From Acidobacteriota bacterium (GTDB lineage Bacteria; Acidobacteriota; Vicinamibacteria; Vicinamibacterales; UBA8438), in the NCBI GenBank assembly GCA_003533545.1, contig DQEK01000053.1:1-6605 (forward strand): a stretch of 6,605 nucleotides of DNA, written 5' to 3'. Shown one piece after another: positions 1 to 6,572 of this stretch. A program made the translations under genes and the position numbers. The stretch's first letter is position 1. Every line of letters starts with the position of its first letter. The notes below the pieces were generated by a model, which saw only the letters and a program-made list of their open reading frames with translations, ran no database searches and was not told the origin of the DNA.

Positions 1-261
1 GACGCCACACTGGCAATCGCACCGACAATTGCACCCCTCGACAGCGGCGACCACCTCGATATGACTGGCACCGTCGAATTGCCGCTAGTCGCCGGCGACG
101 ACACTTCCAGTTTGACACTGGGTGCGTTTGACCGCGTAATGAACGACGAGGAGTTCCTCGGAGAACTCGACCTCGCACTCACCAGCGTTCAAATCTCCGA
201 GCTTGAGTCGATCGAAGCGTTGACCCCGCGTGTTCGCGACCTCTCCATTGACATCAGGTGA
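1..261 (+). CDS. 3' end of an unidentified protein gene (5' end outside window)
   Basis: The frame is open from the first base of the window to the TGA at 259-261, giving the last 86 residues of a protein that starts upstream. An internal ATG at 61 has no Shine-Dalgarno sequence before it, and the open frame continues upstream of it, so a gene start there is unlikely. The visible tail is acidic, Leu/Thr/Asp-rich and without Cys. It has alternating hydrophobic stretches (for example TGTVELPLVAG and SSLTLGAF) that look like beta strands, then a probable helix near ISELESIEAL. It has no membrane segment and no motif I recognise, so I assign no function. The stop overlaps the GTG start of ispH by four bases (GTGA), which points to co-transcription and probably translational coupling. 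Confidence 0.6.
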   Translation, partial: DATLAIAPTIAPLDSGDHLDMTGTVELPLVAGDDTSSLTLGAFDRVMNDEEFLGELDLALTSVQISELESIEALTPRVRDLSIDIR

Positions 262-1502
262 CGACCGGTCCTGCCTCCACCGACGGATCAGACGGTGTCC
301 CGGCGCAAGTGTTCCGGAAGGGGCTCGCGTTGGGACGCGAGGTCGCCGGTGCGTTGTCCGCTGACTATCACAGCAACCTCATTGACAGAATCAGGACAGA
401 AAATTACCAGTGGGATGCAGGGCGGGTTCGAATCGTACTCGCGCGCGAGTTCGGTTTCTGCTACGGGGTAGACCGGGCGGTCGACTACGCCTATCAAACG
501 CGTAAACGTTTTCCTGACAAAACGATTTACCTGACAGGCGAAATTATCCACAACCCTCAAGTCAATGATCGTCTCCGTGCCGCCGGCATACGGTTCCTCA
601 GTGAGGCTGGAACGGCAGTGAACGCCCTGGGCCCAGATGATGTCGTGATTCTCCCGGCCTTCGGGGTCACGATCGCGACCCTAGCTCAACTCCAAAACCA
701 GGAATGCACTCTCGTCGACACTACCTGCGGCTCAGTGCTCAATGTTTGGAAGAACGTCCTACATTACGCACGCGACGGATTCACAGCAGTCATCCACGGA
801 AAATTACAACACGAAGAAACTCAGGCCACTGCATCCCAGGTCCTGAAGTACCCAAAGGGGCGTTCGTTGGTCGTGCTCAACCGTGAAGAAGCGGCAGCCG
901 TCTGCGAGTTCATTCGTCATGGCGGGGACGAATCGACGTTCATGGCACGCTTCGGCGCGGCCACTTCTCCCGGATTCTCACCAACCCGAGACCTGGCTCG
1001 GGTTGGCCTTGCCAACCAAACGACCATGCTCATGTCCGAATCACTCGCTATTGGCGAACTTGTCCGACACGCCATGGTCGACCGCTATGGCGAGAACCTC
1101 AAGAACCATTACCGAGCGTTCGACACCATCTGTAGCGCCACCCAAGATCGGCAGGATGCGGTCTCCGACCTCCTTGGTCGCGCGAACTTGAGTTTGATGA
1201 TCGTGATCGGGGGATATAACAGTAGTAACACCAGAAATCTGGCACGGCTCGCCGAACGCAAGGTGCCAACCTTCCACATCGCGGATGCCAGTTGCCTCGT
1301 GTCGCACCACGAAATTCGGCACCGGCCAGTGGACGGAGGAGCAGCACCCACCAGCGGCACCCACGCAGATGAAACCCTAGTGACTGGCTGGATGCCAGAC
1401 GGCAGCGTCACCGTAGGCCTCACCGCGGGCGCGTCGACACCGGACTCGGTCCTCGAACAGGTCATCGAGCGCCTCAGATGCTTCTCTACCGATGACGGTT
1501 AG
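258..1502 (+). CDS. ispH: 4-hydroxy-3-methylbut-2-enyl diphosphate reductase, long cyanobacterial/plant type
   Basis: This is the final enzyme of the MEP isoprenoid pathway. It is cytoplasmic and reduces HMBPP to IPP and DMAPP using an iron-sulfur cluster. The three cluster cysteines are visible: Cys68 in EFGFCYGVDRAV, Cys157 in DTTCGSVLNVWK and Cys292 in DTICSATQDRQDAV. Substrate-site residues match the family: His98 in GEIIHNP, His185 and Glu187 in HGKLQHEETQATAS, the SSNT motif at 322-325 and Ser393 in TAGASTPD. The 414 residues exceed the roughly 316 of the E. coli enzyme. The N-terminal segment (FRKGLALGREV...DYHSNLIDRIR) and PAFG at 133-136, where E. coli has a histidine, fit the cyanobacterial/plastid class. 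The GTG at 258 is chosen because it overlaps the upstream stop and retains this N-terminal segment. A second in-frame GTG at 309 is possible but would trim into it. No lesion is visible. Confidence 0.95.
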   Translation: MTTGPASTDGSDGVPAQVFRKGLALGREVAGALSADYHSNLIDRIRTENYQWDAGRVRIVLAREFGFCYGVDRAVDYAYQTRKRFPDKTIYLTGEIIHNPQVNDRLRAAGIRFLSEAGTAVNALGPDDVVILPAFGVTIATLAQLQNQECTLVDTTCGSVLNVWKNVLHYARDGFTAVIHGKLQHEETQATASQVLKYPKGRSLVVLNREEAAAVCEFIRHGGDESTFMARFGAATSPGFSPTRDLARVGLANQTTMLMSESLAIGELVRHAMVDRYGENLKNHYRAFDTICSATQDRQDAVSDLLGRANLSLMIVIGGYNSSNTRNLARLAERKVPTFHIADASCLVSHHEIRHRPVDGGAAPTSGTHADETLVTGWMPDGSVTVGLTAGASTPDSVLEQVIERLRCFSTDDG

Positions 1503-1615
1503 GCATCCCACTCGTTCCAGAAGCTACAGGTTAGACGTTCGGATTTTGCGACGAAACCAGTAAACACTTCCGGTTTCCTTGGAGTCTAAGTGAGTAGTGG
1601 ACGTCGTGCAGCACT

Positions 1616-1623
1616 GAGGAAGG
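1616..1623 (+). promoter_or_regulatory. Shine-Dalgarno site for the Spy-like gene
   Basis: GAGGAAGG lies eight bases before the ATG at 1632. This strong match favours that ATG over the in-frame GTG at 1590, which has only GGAG five bases upstream. Confidence 0.7.
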
Positions 1624-1631
1624 GTGACTTT

Positions 1632-2081
1632 ATGCGATGGCGTACAGCAACACTGCTCGCTGTTCTAGTATTTTCGACCTGTGCCCCGGCCGACGCAGCG
1701 AACCAAAACGGCCGCCGACACAGTTGGTGGCAGTCAGACGAGGTCAAAACCCACGTTGGTCTAACCGACGACCAGTCTGCGAAGCTCGACAGGATCTACA
1801 AACGTGCGCTACCGAAACTGCGTGAGTCGATGCGCCGACTCAACGCCGAACAACACACCCTTTCTCGACTCGTGGCAGACATGAGCATCGAAGAGATCGA
1901 CGTCACTAGACAGGTGGACCGTGTAGAAGCGGTCAGGAGCGAGCTAAGCAAAACCCGCCTGCTGATGGTGTTCAGAATGTACCGGGTGCTCGATCCGGAT
2001 CAGCGAGACGCCCTCGACCAGTGGAGAAATCGAAATTCCTCGAGGCAGCGTTCCAACGACCAGCGCAGCAGGAACCGATAA
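1632..2081 (+). CDS. secreted Spy/CpxP-like periplasmic protein with LTxxQ motif
   Basis: This is a small 149-residue exported protein. It has an Arg-containing N-terminus, a hydrophobic core (TLLAVLVFSTCAPADA) and a likely signal peptidase I cut after ADA near residue 22. The Cys at 17 is not in a good lipobox (FSTC). The mature part is helical and charged. It carries LTDDQ at 44-48 and a second copy, LDPDQ, at 120-124, the hallmark of the Spy/CpxP/heavy-metal-sensor family. Family members are periplasmic chaperones or stress and metal sensors, but which role applies here cannot be told. The C-terminal 20 residues are rich in Arg, Asn, Gln and Ser and probably disordered. The ATG at 1632 is preferred for its Shine-Dalgarno site; a GTG at 1590 would add 14 basic residues before the signal peptide. 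No sigma factor or two-component gene adjoins it. It stands 129 bases after ispH and before the efflux operon. Confidence 0.75.
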   Translation: MRWRTATLLAVLVFSTCAPADAANQNGRRHSWWQSDEVKTHVGLTDDQSAKLDRIYKRALPKLRESMRRLNAEQHTLSRLVADMSIEEIDVTRQVDRVEAVRSELSKTRLLMVFRMYRVLDPDQRDALDQWRNRNSSRQRSNDQRSRNR

Positions 2082-2200
2082 CCAGTGGACGCTTTCGATG
2101 CAGACACCTGTGGCGAGCCGCCAGACAGCGCTTCCTGGGAAGACCGCGCGCGCGGAGAAGGGCTGTGTGGCTGAATACGCGCGGACCACCCGCGCACGAG

Positions 2201-2228
2201 GGAACTTTCTGTTATTACGAACCGTATT
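2201..2228 (+). promoter_or_regulatory. candidate ECF-sigma-type promoter for the efflux operon
   Basis: The 225-base gap before the TolC-like gene contains GGAACTTT at 2201-2208, followed after about 17 bases (counted from GGAAC) by CGTATT at 2223-2228. A GGAAC -35 element with a CGT- or TC-like -10 element at this spacing is typical of extracytoplasmic-function sigma factors, which often control envelope-stress and efflux genes. It lies about 80 bases before the ATG at 2307, leaving a leader with a hairpin. It is a single match read by eye; the organism's own sigma specificities are unknown. Confidence 0.35.
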
Positions 2229-2265
2229 GGCTGACGTGCGGCAGAACTGACTGGACTTGAACATC

Positions 2266-2290
2266 CGCACCTGAACCGTCTCCGGGTGCG
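2266..2290 (+). promoter_or_regulatory. possible leader hairpin next to the tolC-like ribosome binding site
   Basis: CGCACCTG at 2266-2273 can pair with CGGGTGCG at 2283-2290, giving an 8-bp stem with one G-U pair and a 9-base loop. The stem ends directly before the TAGGAGA Shine-Dalgarno site at 2291. An alternative partner for the same left arm lies upstream: GTGCGG at 2236-2241 can pair with CCGCAC at 2265-2270. No U-run follows, so it is not a terminator. It could affect translation initiation, or be chance pairing in G+C-rich DNA. Confidence 0.25.
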
Positions 2291-2297
2291 TAGGAGA
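2291..2297 (+). promoter_or_regulatory. Shine-Dalgarno site deciding the tolC-like start
   Basis: TAGGAGA lies nine bases before the ATG at 2307. It lies inside the reading frame that would begin at the GTG at 2286, so it supports the later ATG as the true start. Confidence 0.65.
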
Positions 2298-2306
2298 TAC
2301 ATCGTT

Positions 2307-3935
2307 ATGCGGAGTGCCCGATACTGTTGTCTATCGACCCTCGTCACGCTCGCACTCGTAAACGTCAATGTGGACGCCCAGTCGCAGCGTTCTGACGTGA
2401 GCATCGCCGGTCTCATCGAACAAGCAACCGCACGTCTGAGTATTGCTCAGACGCCGGGTTCAGGTCCCAGCCTGGACTTGACGCTCGACGACGCGATCGC
2501 CAGGGCGCTGGAGCGTAATCTCGACCTTGCTGTCCAGCGACTGAACCCGCAGGTCTTCGACTTTTCGTTGGCCCAACAACTCTCTTTTTATCGACCGACG
2601 GTAAACTCATCACTCAGTAACAACTCACGCACAAATCCCTCCTCGACGCAGCTCGACGGTGGCGAAGCCGTCGTCAGCGACACCGCGACGGTCAACGGCG
2701 GCATCAGTCAAGCCGTACAGTGGGGTGGAGGCAACTATCAGGTCAACTTCAACAATAACCGATCGGCTTCGACCAATTTTTTCTCCAGCTTCAACCCGAG
2801 TTACCGGTCGTCAATGCAGGCCAGCTATACACAGCCGCTTCTGCGCGGATTCAAGATTGACAACACTCGGCAGCAAATTCAGGTTACTCGCATCAATCGG
2901 GACATCGCAGATATTGATCTCCGCCAGACGATCACTAACACCGTATCGTCTGTACGGAATGCCTACTGGGACCTGCTTTACGCGACCCAGACCCTCGCGG
3001 TGCAACAGCAATCGCTAGATCTCGCCGAAGAGCTCGTGCGTGACAATGAGGCCCGTGTGGAAATCGGCACACTCGCACCGATCGACATCGTCCAGGCTCA
3101 ATCAGAAGCAGCATCCCGGCGACAGGCGCTGGCGCAGGCTGAGCAATCACTGGCCACCGCCGAGCTCGTCTTGAAAGAATTAATCGTCAACGGCACAGAT
3201 GACCCGTTCTGGACCGCGAACCTCACCCCAGTCGACCAGCCGACGCTCGATCCACAACCGATCGACCTCGAAGCCGCGCTCCGGGCAGCACTGGATGAGC
3301 GCACCGACCTGGCGCGTTCGCGTCGGCAACTCGACATCAACGAGGTAAATCTGCTGGCCATGCGGAACAACACCTTGCCGGCAGTCGATCTCGTCGGCAC
3401 CTATCAGTTGCAGGGACAGGGCGGCACCCGGTACGTGCGCACCGGACTCGGTGGCGCCGTCACCACGAAAATACCCGGCGGCATCACCGATGCGTTCGAT
3501 CAACTATTCGACGCGGCCTTTCCAGTCTGGAGCGTGCAAGTCAACGTGAGCTATCCGCTCGGCCAGAGCGCCGCCGACGCTGCCCTCGCCCGGGCCCGGC
3601 TACAGACCCAACAGGTGCAGGCGCAACTCAGGCAGCTGGAGTTACGGGTCGCTACGGAAGTGACTAACGCCGTCGTACAGGTTCAAGCGATAGAGCGCCG
3701 CATTGATGCGGCGATTGCGGCTAGGGAATTATCTGAAGAACAACTTGGGGCCGAGCAGAGTCGGTTCGACGCGGGTCTAACCACCAACTTCTTCGTCGTA
3801 CAGGCCCAGCGGGACCTGGCCACCGCCCAAGACACCGAGCTGCGAGCCATCCTTGACCAGCAAAAAGCGCTCGTTGAGCTCGACCGCGTGCAACGAACGT
3901 CACTGTCGAACGCAGGAATCTCGATCGTGCAATAA
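2307..3935 (+). CDS. TolC-family outer-membrane efflux channel
   Basis: This is the outer-membrane exit duct of a tripartite efflux system, 542 residues from the ATG at 2307. A signal peptide ends near residue 24 (NVNVDA, then QSQRSD). The CC near residue 7 is too early and not in a lipobox. The mature protein shows the two-fold repeat of the family. The first half has LTLDDAIARALERNLDL (58-74), YTQPLLRGF (174-182), NAYWDLLYA (218-226) and IGTLAPIDIVQAQSE (253-267). The second half has QVNVSYPLG (411-419) and the matching AGLTTNFFVVQAQRD (489-503), followed by a long helix. These correspond to the paired outer-membrane strands and the periplasmic alpha-barrel. It is somewhat longer than E. 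coli TolC (about 490 residues), partly through a Gly/Thr-rich stretch near 368-395. A 36-base gap separates it from the adaptor gene, so one transcript is expected. Partners are the three genes downstream; the substrate is unknown. Confidence 0.9.
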   Translation: MRSARYCCLSTLVTLALVNVNVDAQSQRSDVSIAGLIEQATARLSIAQTPGSGPSLDLTLDDAIARALERNLDLAVQRLNPQVFDFSLAQQLSFYRPTVNSSLSNNSRTNPSSTQLDGGEAVVSDTATVNGGISQAVQWGGGNYQVNFNNNRSASTNFFSSFNPSYRSSMQASYTQPLLRGFKIDNTRQQIQVTRINRDIADIDLRQTITNTVSSVRNAYWDLLYATQTLAVQQQSLDLAEELVRDNEARVEIGTLAPIDIVQAQSEAASRRQALAQAEQSLATAELVLKELIVNGTDDPFWTANLTPVDQPTLDPQPIDLEAALRAALDERTDLARSRRQLDINEVNLLAMRNNTLPAVDLVGTYQLQGQGGTRYVRTGLGGAVTTKIPGGITDAFDQLFDAAFPVWSVQVNVSYPLGQSAADAALARARLQTQQVQAQLRQLELRVATEVTNAVVQVQAIERRIDAAIAARELSEEQLGAEQSRFDAGLTTNFFVVQAQRDLATAQDTELRAILDQQKALVELDRVQRTSLSNAGISIVQ

Positions 3936-3956
3936 GTGACAGAAACGAAATTATTG

Positions 3957-3962
3957 TAAGGA
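3957..3962 (+). promoter_or_regulatory. Shine-Dalgarno site for the adaptor gene
   Basis: TAAGGA lies nine bases before the ATG at 3972. It decides for this ATG over the in-frame TTG at 3963, which directly abuts the site. Confidence 0.65.
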
Positions 3963-3971
3963 TTGTGTCCC

Positions 3972-5702
3972 ATGAAGAAACTTCTCGTCTTTGTTGTACT
4001 GGTCGGCGCGGGCATTACGGCCTACGGCTACCTGGGGTTCAATACCGCGGAGTTTGTACCTGAGGTCAGTACCGTCACCCTCACTCGTGGCGACGTGGTC
4101 GATACAGTCGGGGCCACTGGGGCTCTTGAGGCAGTCACCACAGTTCAGGTCGGAAGTCAGGTCTCTGGAATCATTGAATACCTCTACGCTGACTTCAACT
4201 CGATCGTGAGAGAGGGCGACGTCATCGCGCGTCTCGAGCCCTCCATCTTCGAGACTCAGATCGAACAGGCACAGGCAAACCTCGCGCGGTCCGAAGCCGA
4301 TGTTGAACGCCTGCGCGTAACCCTCGACGACGCGACAAACCAGCTCGCCAGGTCCGAAGACCTGGCCGCGCGAGAACTGATTTCCACGATCGAACTCGAA
4401 GCCGCGCAGGTAACCGTACGGTCGGCGGCCGCGCAATTGAAGTCGGCCGAAGCGAGCGTCGTCCAGTCTCAGGCCTCGCTCAATCAGAACCAGGTCAACC
4501 TTGATCACACGGTAATCACAGCACCGATCGATGGCATCGTCATCGCCCGACAAGTCGACGAGGGGCAAACAGTGGCTGCTGGCATGTCGGCGCCAGAACT
4601 GTTCATCATCGCCGCCGATCTAACCGAAATGCAGGTGATCGCCAATATCGACGAATCTGACGTCGGGCGTATTCGCCCAGGACAGCCCGTGACTTTTACC
4701 GTGGATGCTTACGCCGCGGAAGAATTCGATGGCACGGTGTCGCAAATTCGCCTCGAACCGGTCGTGCTGCAAAACGTCGTTACTTATGCAACGGTCATTG
4801 ACGTACCAAACAACGAACTCAAGTTAAAACCAGGCATGACGGCGACAGTGACCTTGGAAATCGCCAGAAGCGAAGACACCCTCAGAGTGCCTAACGCGGC
4901 GCTTCGGTTCCGCCCCACGCCCGACATGTTCGCCGCTCTGAACCAGCCGGTGCCAGACCTGCTGCAGCGAGGCGGCAGAAGCGGTGGACGCCCGGACGGC
5001 AACCGCGGGGCCGGCGGGCCAACGAACGGTGGCAGGTCAGGCGGAGGCCGAGGTGGCTTCGGTAATTTCGGCGACATGAGCGACGCCGAGCGACAAGCTA
5101 TGCGCGAACGGATGCAGAACATGACGCCGGACCAGCGAGCCGAGTTCTTCGCGGCACGCGGCGGCGGCCGTGCCGGCTCAGGTGGTCGCGGCGGCGGGGA
5201 AACACGAGGGCGCGGCAATCAAACGTCCGAGGCTATATCTACCTTTGAAGGCGGGGCCACCACCATCGACGCGCTCTTCGCGCCGCTCGAGGTCACCGAA
5301 ACGAACGGGCGGGTTTGGGTACTCGACGGAGAGATGTTGCGACCAGTCGAAGTACGTCTGGGCGTAACGGACGGCACCGCATCCGAACTCGTTGGTCTAC
5401 GCAACGAACGCCAGAGGTCACCCCAAACTACCCTCGACCCCCAAATCGCGGAACTCCGGCAACAGATTTCAGCCCTGGACGACGGCGCCGGCCGGCAGAA
5501 CCTTGAGCGGCTCTTGCAACAAATCGAGGCCAGCAGTCCCGCACCCGATCGGATCCCGATGGTGACCTCATCGGCGCTGTCCGACGGCGCGCAACTGGTC
5601 ACCGACGTCACGACGCCCGAAGGCGACGTTGCAGGAGGAAACACGTTCGGCGGTGGGTCTCCATTGATGCCGCAGTTCGGACGTCGGGGTGGACGTCGAT
5701 AG
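3972..5702 (+). CDS. MacA-like periplasmic adaptor (HlyD/RND membrane-fusion family) with two unusual inserts
   Basis: This is the periplasmic adaptor joining an inner-membrane ABC transporter to the TolC-like channel, 576 residues. An N-terminal membrane anchor spans residues 4-22. The lipoyl domain is split between GSQVSGIIEYLYADFNSIV (61-79) and TAPIDGIVIARQVDEGQTV (183-201), around a coiled-coil hairpin at about 93-177. A beta-barrel follows (about 215-298, including KPGMTATVTLEIA). The membrane-proximal part is interrupted. After VPNAALRFRPTPD (307-319) comes a Gly/Arg-rich insert (about 333-417) holding an LTxxQ-like helix (NMTPDQRAEFF, 383-393). The conserved VWVLDGEMLRPVEVRLGVTDG (448-468) then resumes, and after ELVGL a second charged, probably helical insert (about 478-530) precedes SDGAQLVTD. 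The C-terminus is again Gly/Arg-rich. MacA of E. coli is about 370 residues, so about 200 are extra. The stop is one base before the ATPase ATG, indicating coupled expression. The family is clear; the role of the inserts is unknown. Confidence 0.9.
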   Translation: MKKLLVFVVLVGAGITAYGYLGFNTAEFVPEVSTVTLTRGDVVDTVGATGALEAVTTVQVGSQVSGIIEYLYADFNSIVREGDVIARLEPSIFETQIEQAQANLARSEADVERLRVTLDDATNQLARSEDLAARELISTIELEAAQVTVRSAAAQLKSAEASVVQSQASLNQNQVNLDHTVITAPIDGIVIARQVDEGQTVAAGMSAPELFIIAADLTEMQVIANIDESDVGRIRPGQPVTFTVDAYAAEEFDGTVSQIRLEPVVLQNVVTYATVIDVPNNELKLKPGMTATVTLEIARSEDTLRVPNAALRFRPTPDMFAALNQPVPDLLQRGGRSGGRPDGNRGAGGPTNGGRSGGGRGGFGNFGDMSDAERQAMRERMQNMTPDQRAEFFAARGGGRAGSGGRGGGETRGRGNQTSEAISTFEGGATTIDALFAPLEVTETNGRVWVLDGEMLRPVEVRLGVTDGTASELVGLRNERQRSPQTTLDPQIAELRQQISALDDGAGRQNLERLLQQIEASSPAPDRIPMVTSSALSDGAQLVTDVTTPEGDVAGGNTFGGGSPLMPQFGRRGGRR

Positions 5703-5703
5703 C

Positions 5704-6561
5704 ATGGCCTCTAGTATTTCAGTTGAAAAGCTCACGAAGGTCTACGACCTGGGAGAAATTCAGGTGCGGGCCCTCCGTGGCGTAACGGTCGACATCGACC
5801 AAGGGGAATTCGTGGCCGTTATTGGCCCGTCCGGTTCAGGCAAATCAACCTTCATGCATATCTTGGGGTGCCTCGACCGGCCGAGCAGCGGCCGATATGT
5901 GCTTGACGGCAACGACGTCTCTCGACTCTCCAAGAACGCGCTCGCCGCGGTGCGCAACAAACAAATCGGTTTCGTCTTCCAGGGATTCAACCTTCTTTCT
6001 CGTACGACCGCGCTCGACAACGTGGAACTTCCGTTGCTCTACAATGGCAACGGGATGCGAGGCAAAGAACGGCATCACCGGGCCAAGGAGGCACTTGAAT
6101 CCGTGGGGCTCAGCGACCGCGCGGGACACCATCCGAACCAACTCTCAGGTGGACAGCAGCAGCGCGTGGCGATCGCCCGCTCGCTCATCAATGAACCGGC
6201 GATTTTGCTCGCTGACGAGCCAACCGGGAACCTCGACACGAGAACCAGTATCGAGGTCATGGGTATTTTTCAGAAGCTGAACACTGAGCGCGGAATCACG
6301 GTGCTCTTGATTACTCACGAGCGAGACATTGCCGAGTACGGCACCCGCATCATCGCATTCAGAGATGGCAAAATCGTCAGCGACGAAGCAAATCCGACCC
6401 GCCGCATAGCCTCAGATGAGCTCGCGGCCCTGCCGCCATCGGATGACCTCGGCACGAACGCCGAGACCTCGCCGATGTCTGAATCAGCGTCGATAGGTAG
6501 CGCGCCGATCAAATCCATCGATCCGGATTCGGCACGGGATCTCTCCACGCAATCGGAGTAA
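5704..6561 (+). CDS. MacB/LolD-type ABC transporter ATP-binding protein
   Basis: This is the cytoplasmic ATPase that powers the transporter, 285 residues. All nucleotide-binding motifs are intact: Walker [10 protein letters not shown] (41-49), Q-loop Gln93 in FVFQGFNLL, signature [15 protein letters not shown] (147-161), Walker B ILLADEP (167-173), D-loop GNLD (175-178) and the H-loop His205 in [18 protein letters not shown] and the DNVELPLLY segment are typical of the MacB/LolD/FtsE group, which work with FtsX-type permeases. In E. coli MacB the ATPase and permease are one protein; here they are separate. After residue 230 there is a roughly 55-residue Ser/Pro/Asp/Glu-rich tail not needed for ATPase activity, with no recognised motif. 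The ATG at 5704, one base past the adaptor stop, gives the usual family N-terminus. A GTG at 5689 overlapping the adaptor is the alternative. Gly/purine-rich GGGGTGG at 5686-5692 may serve as its ribosome site. Confidence 0.93.
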   Translation: MASSISVEKLTKVYDLGEIQVRALRGVTVDIDQGEFVAVIGPSGSGKSTFMHILGCLDRPSSGRYVLDGNDVSRLSKNALAAVRNKQIGFVFQGFNLLSRTTALDNVELPLLYNGNGMRGKERHHRAKEALESVGLSDRAGHHPNQLSGGQQQRVAIARSLINEPAILLADEPTGNLDTRTSIEVMGIFQKLNTERGITVLLITHERDIAEYGTRIIAFRDGKIVSDEANPTRRIASDELAALPPSDDLGTNAETSPMSESASIGSAPIKSIDPDSARDLSTQSE

Positions 6562-6572
6562 GAGGAAGGACG

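Noticed and set aside
1531..1566. TTAGAC-like -35 followed by TAAACA as a possible sigma-70 promoter for the Spy-like gene.
   Set aside because: The spacing to TAAACA is about 24 bases and the sequence at 17 bases (AAACCA) is a poor -10 match.
1553..1577. GAAACC/GGTTTC inverted repeat between ispH and the Spy-like gene, considered as a terminator.
   Set aside because: The 6-bp stem has a 13-base loop, is rich in A-T pairs, and lacks a T-run after it.
2144..2155. CCGCGCGCGCGG palindrome in the gap after the Spy-like gene, considered as a terminator or operator.
   Set aside because: It is a perfect palindrome without a loop and without a following T-run, so it is not a convincing terminator. 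A simple CG alternation is weak evidence for an operator.
2021..2260. A 79-codon plus-strand frame overlapping the end of the Spy-like gene and the gap after it.
   Set aside because: It has no good ribosome site, an Arg/Trp-rich composition like out-of-frame reading, no motif, and it would run over the candidate promoter.
3951..4568. A 205-codon open frame on the minus strand opposite the adaptor gene.
   Set aside because: It lies opposite the well-supported adaptor sequence, has no ribosome site or recognisable motif, and is explained by the G+C-rich codon pattern of the true gene.
4784..5218. A Pro/Arg-rich minus-strand open frame of 144 codons.
   Set aside because: Its proline runs are the reverse complement of the Gly/Arg codons in the adaptor insert, so it is a compositional shadow.
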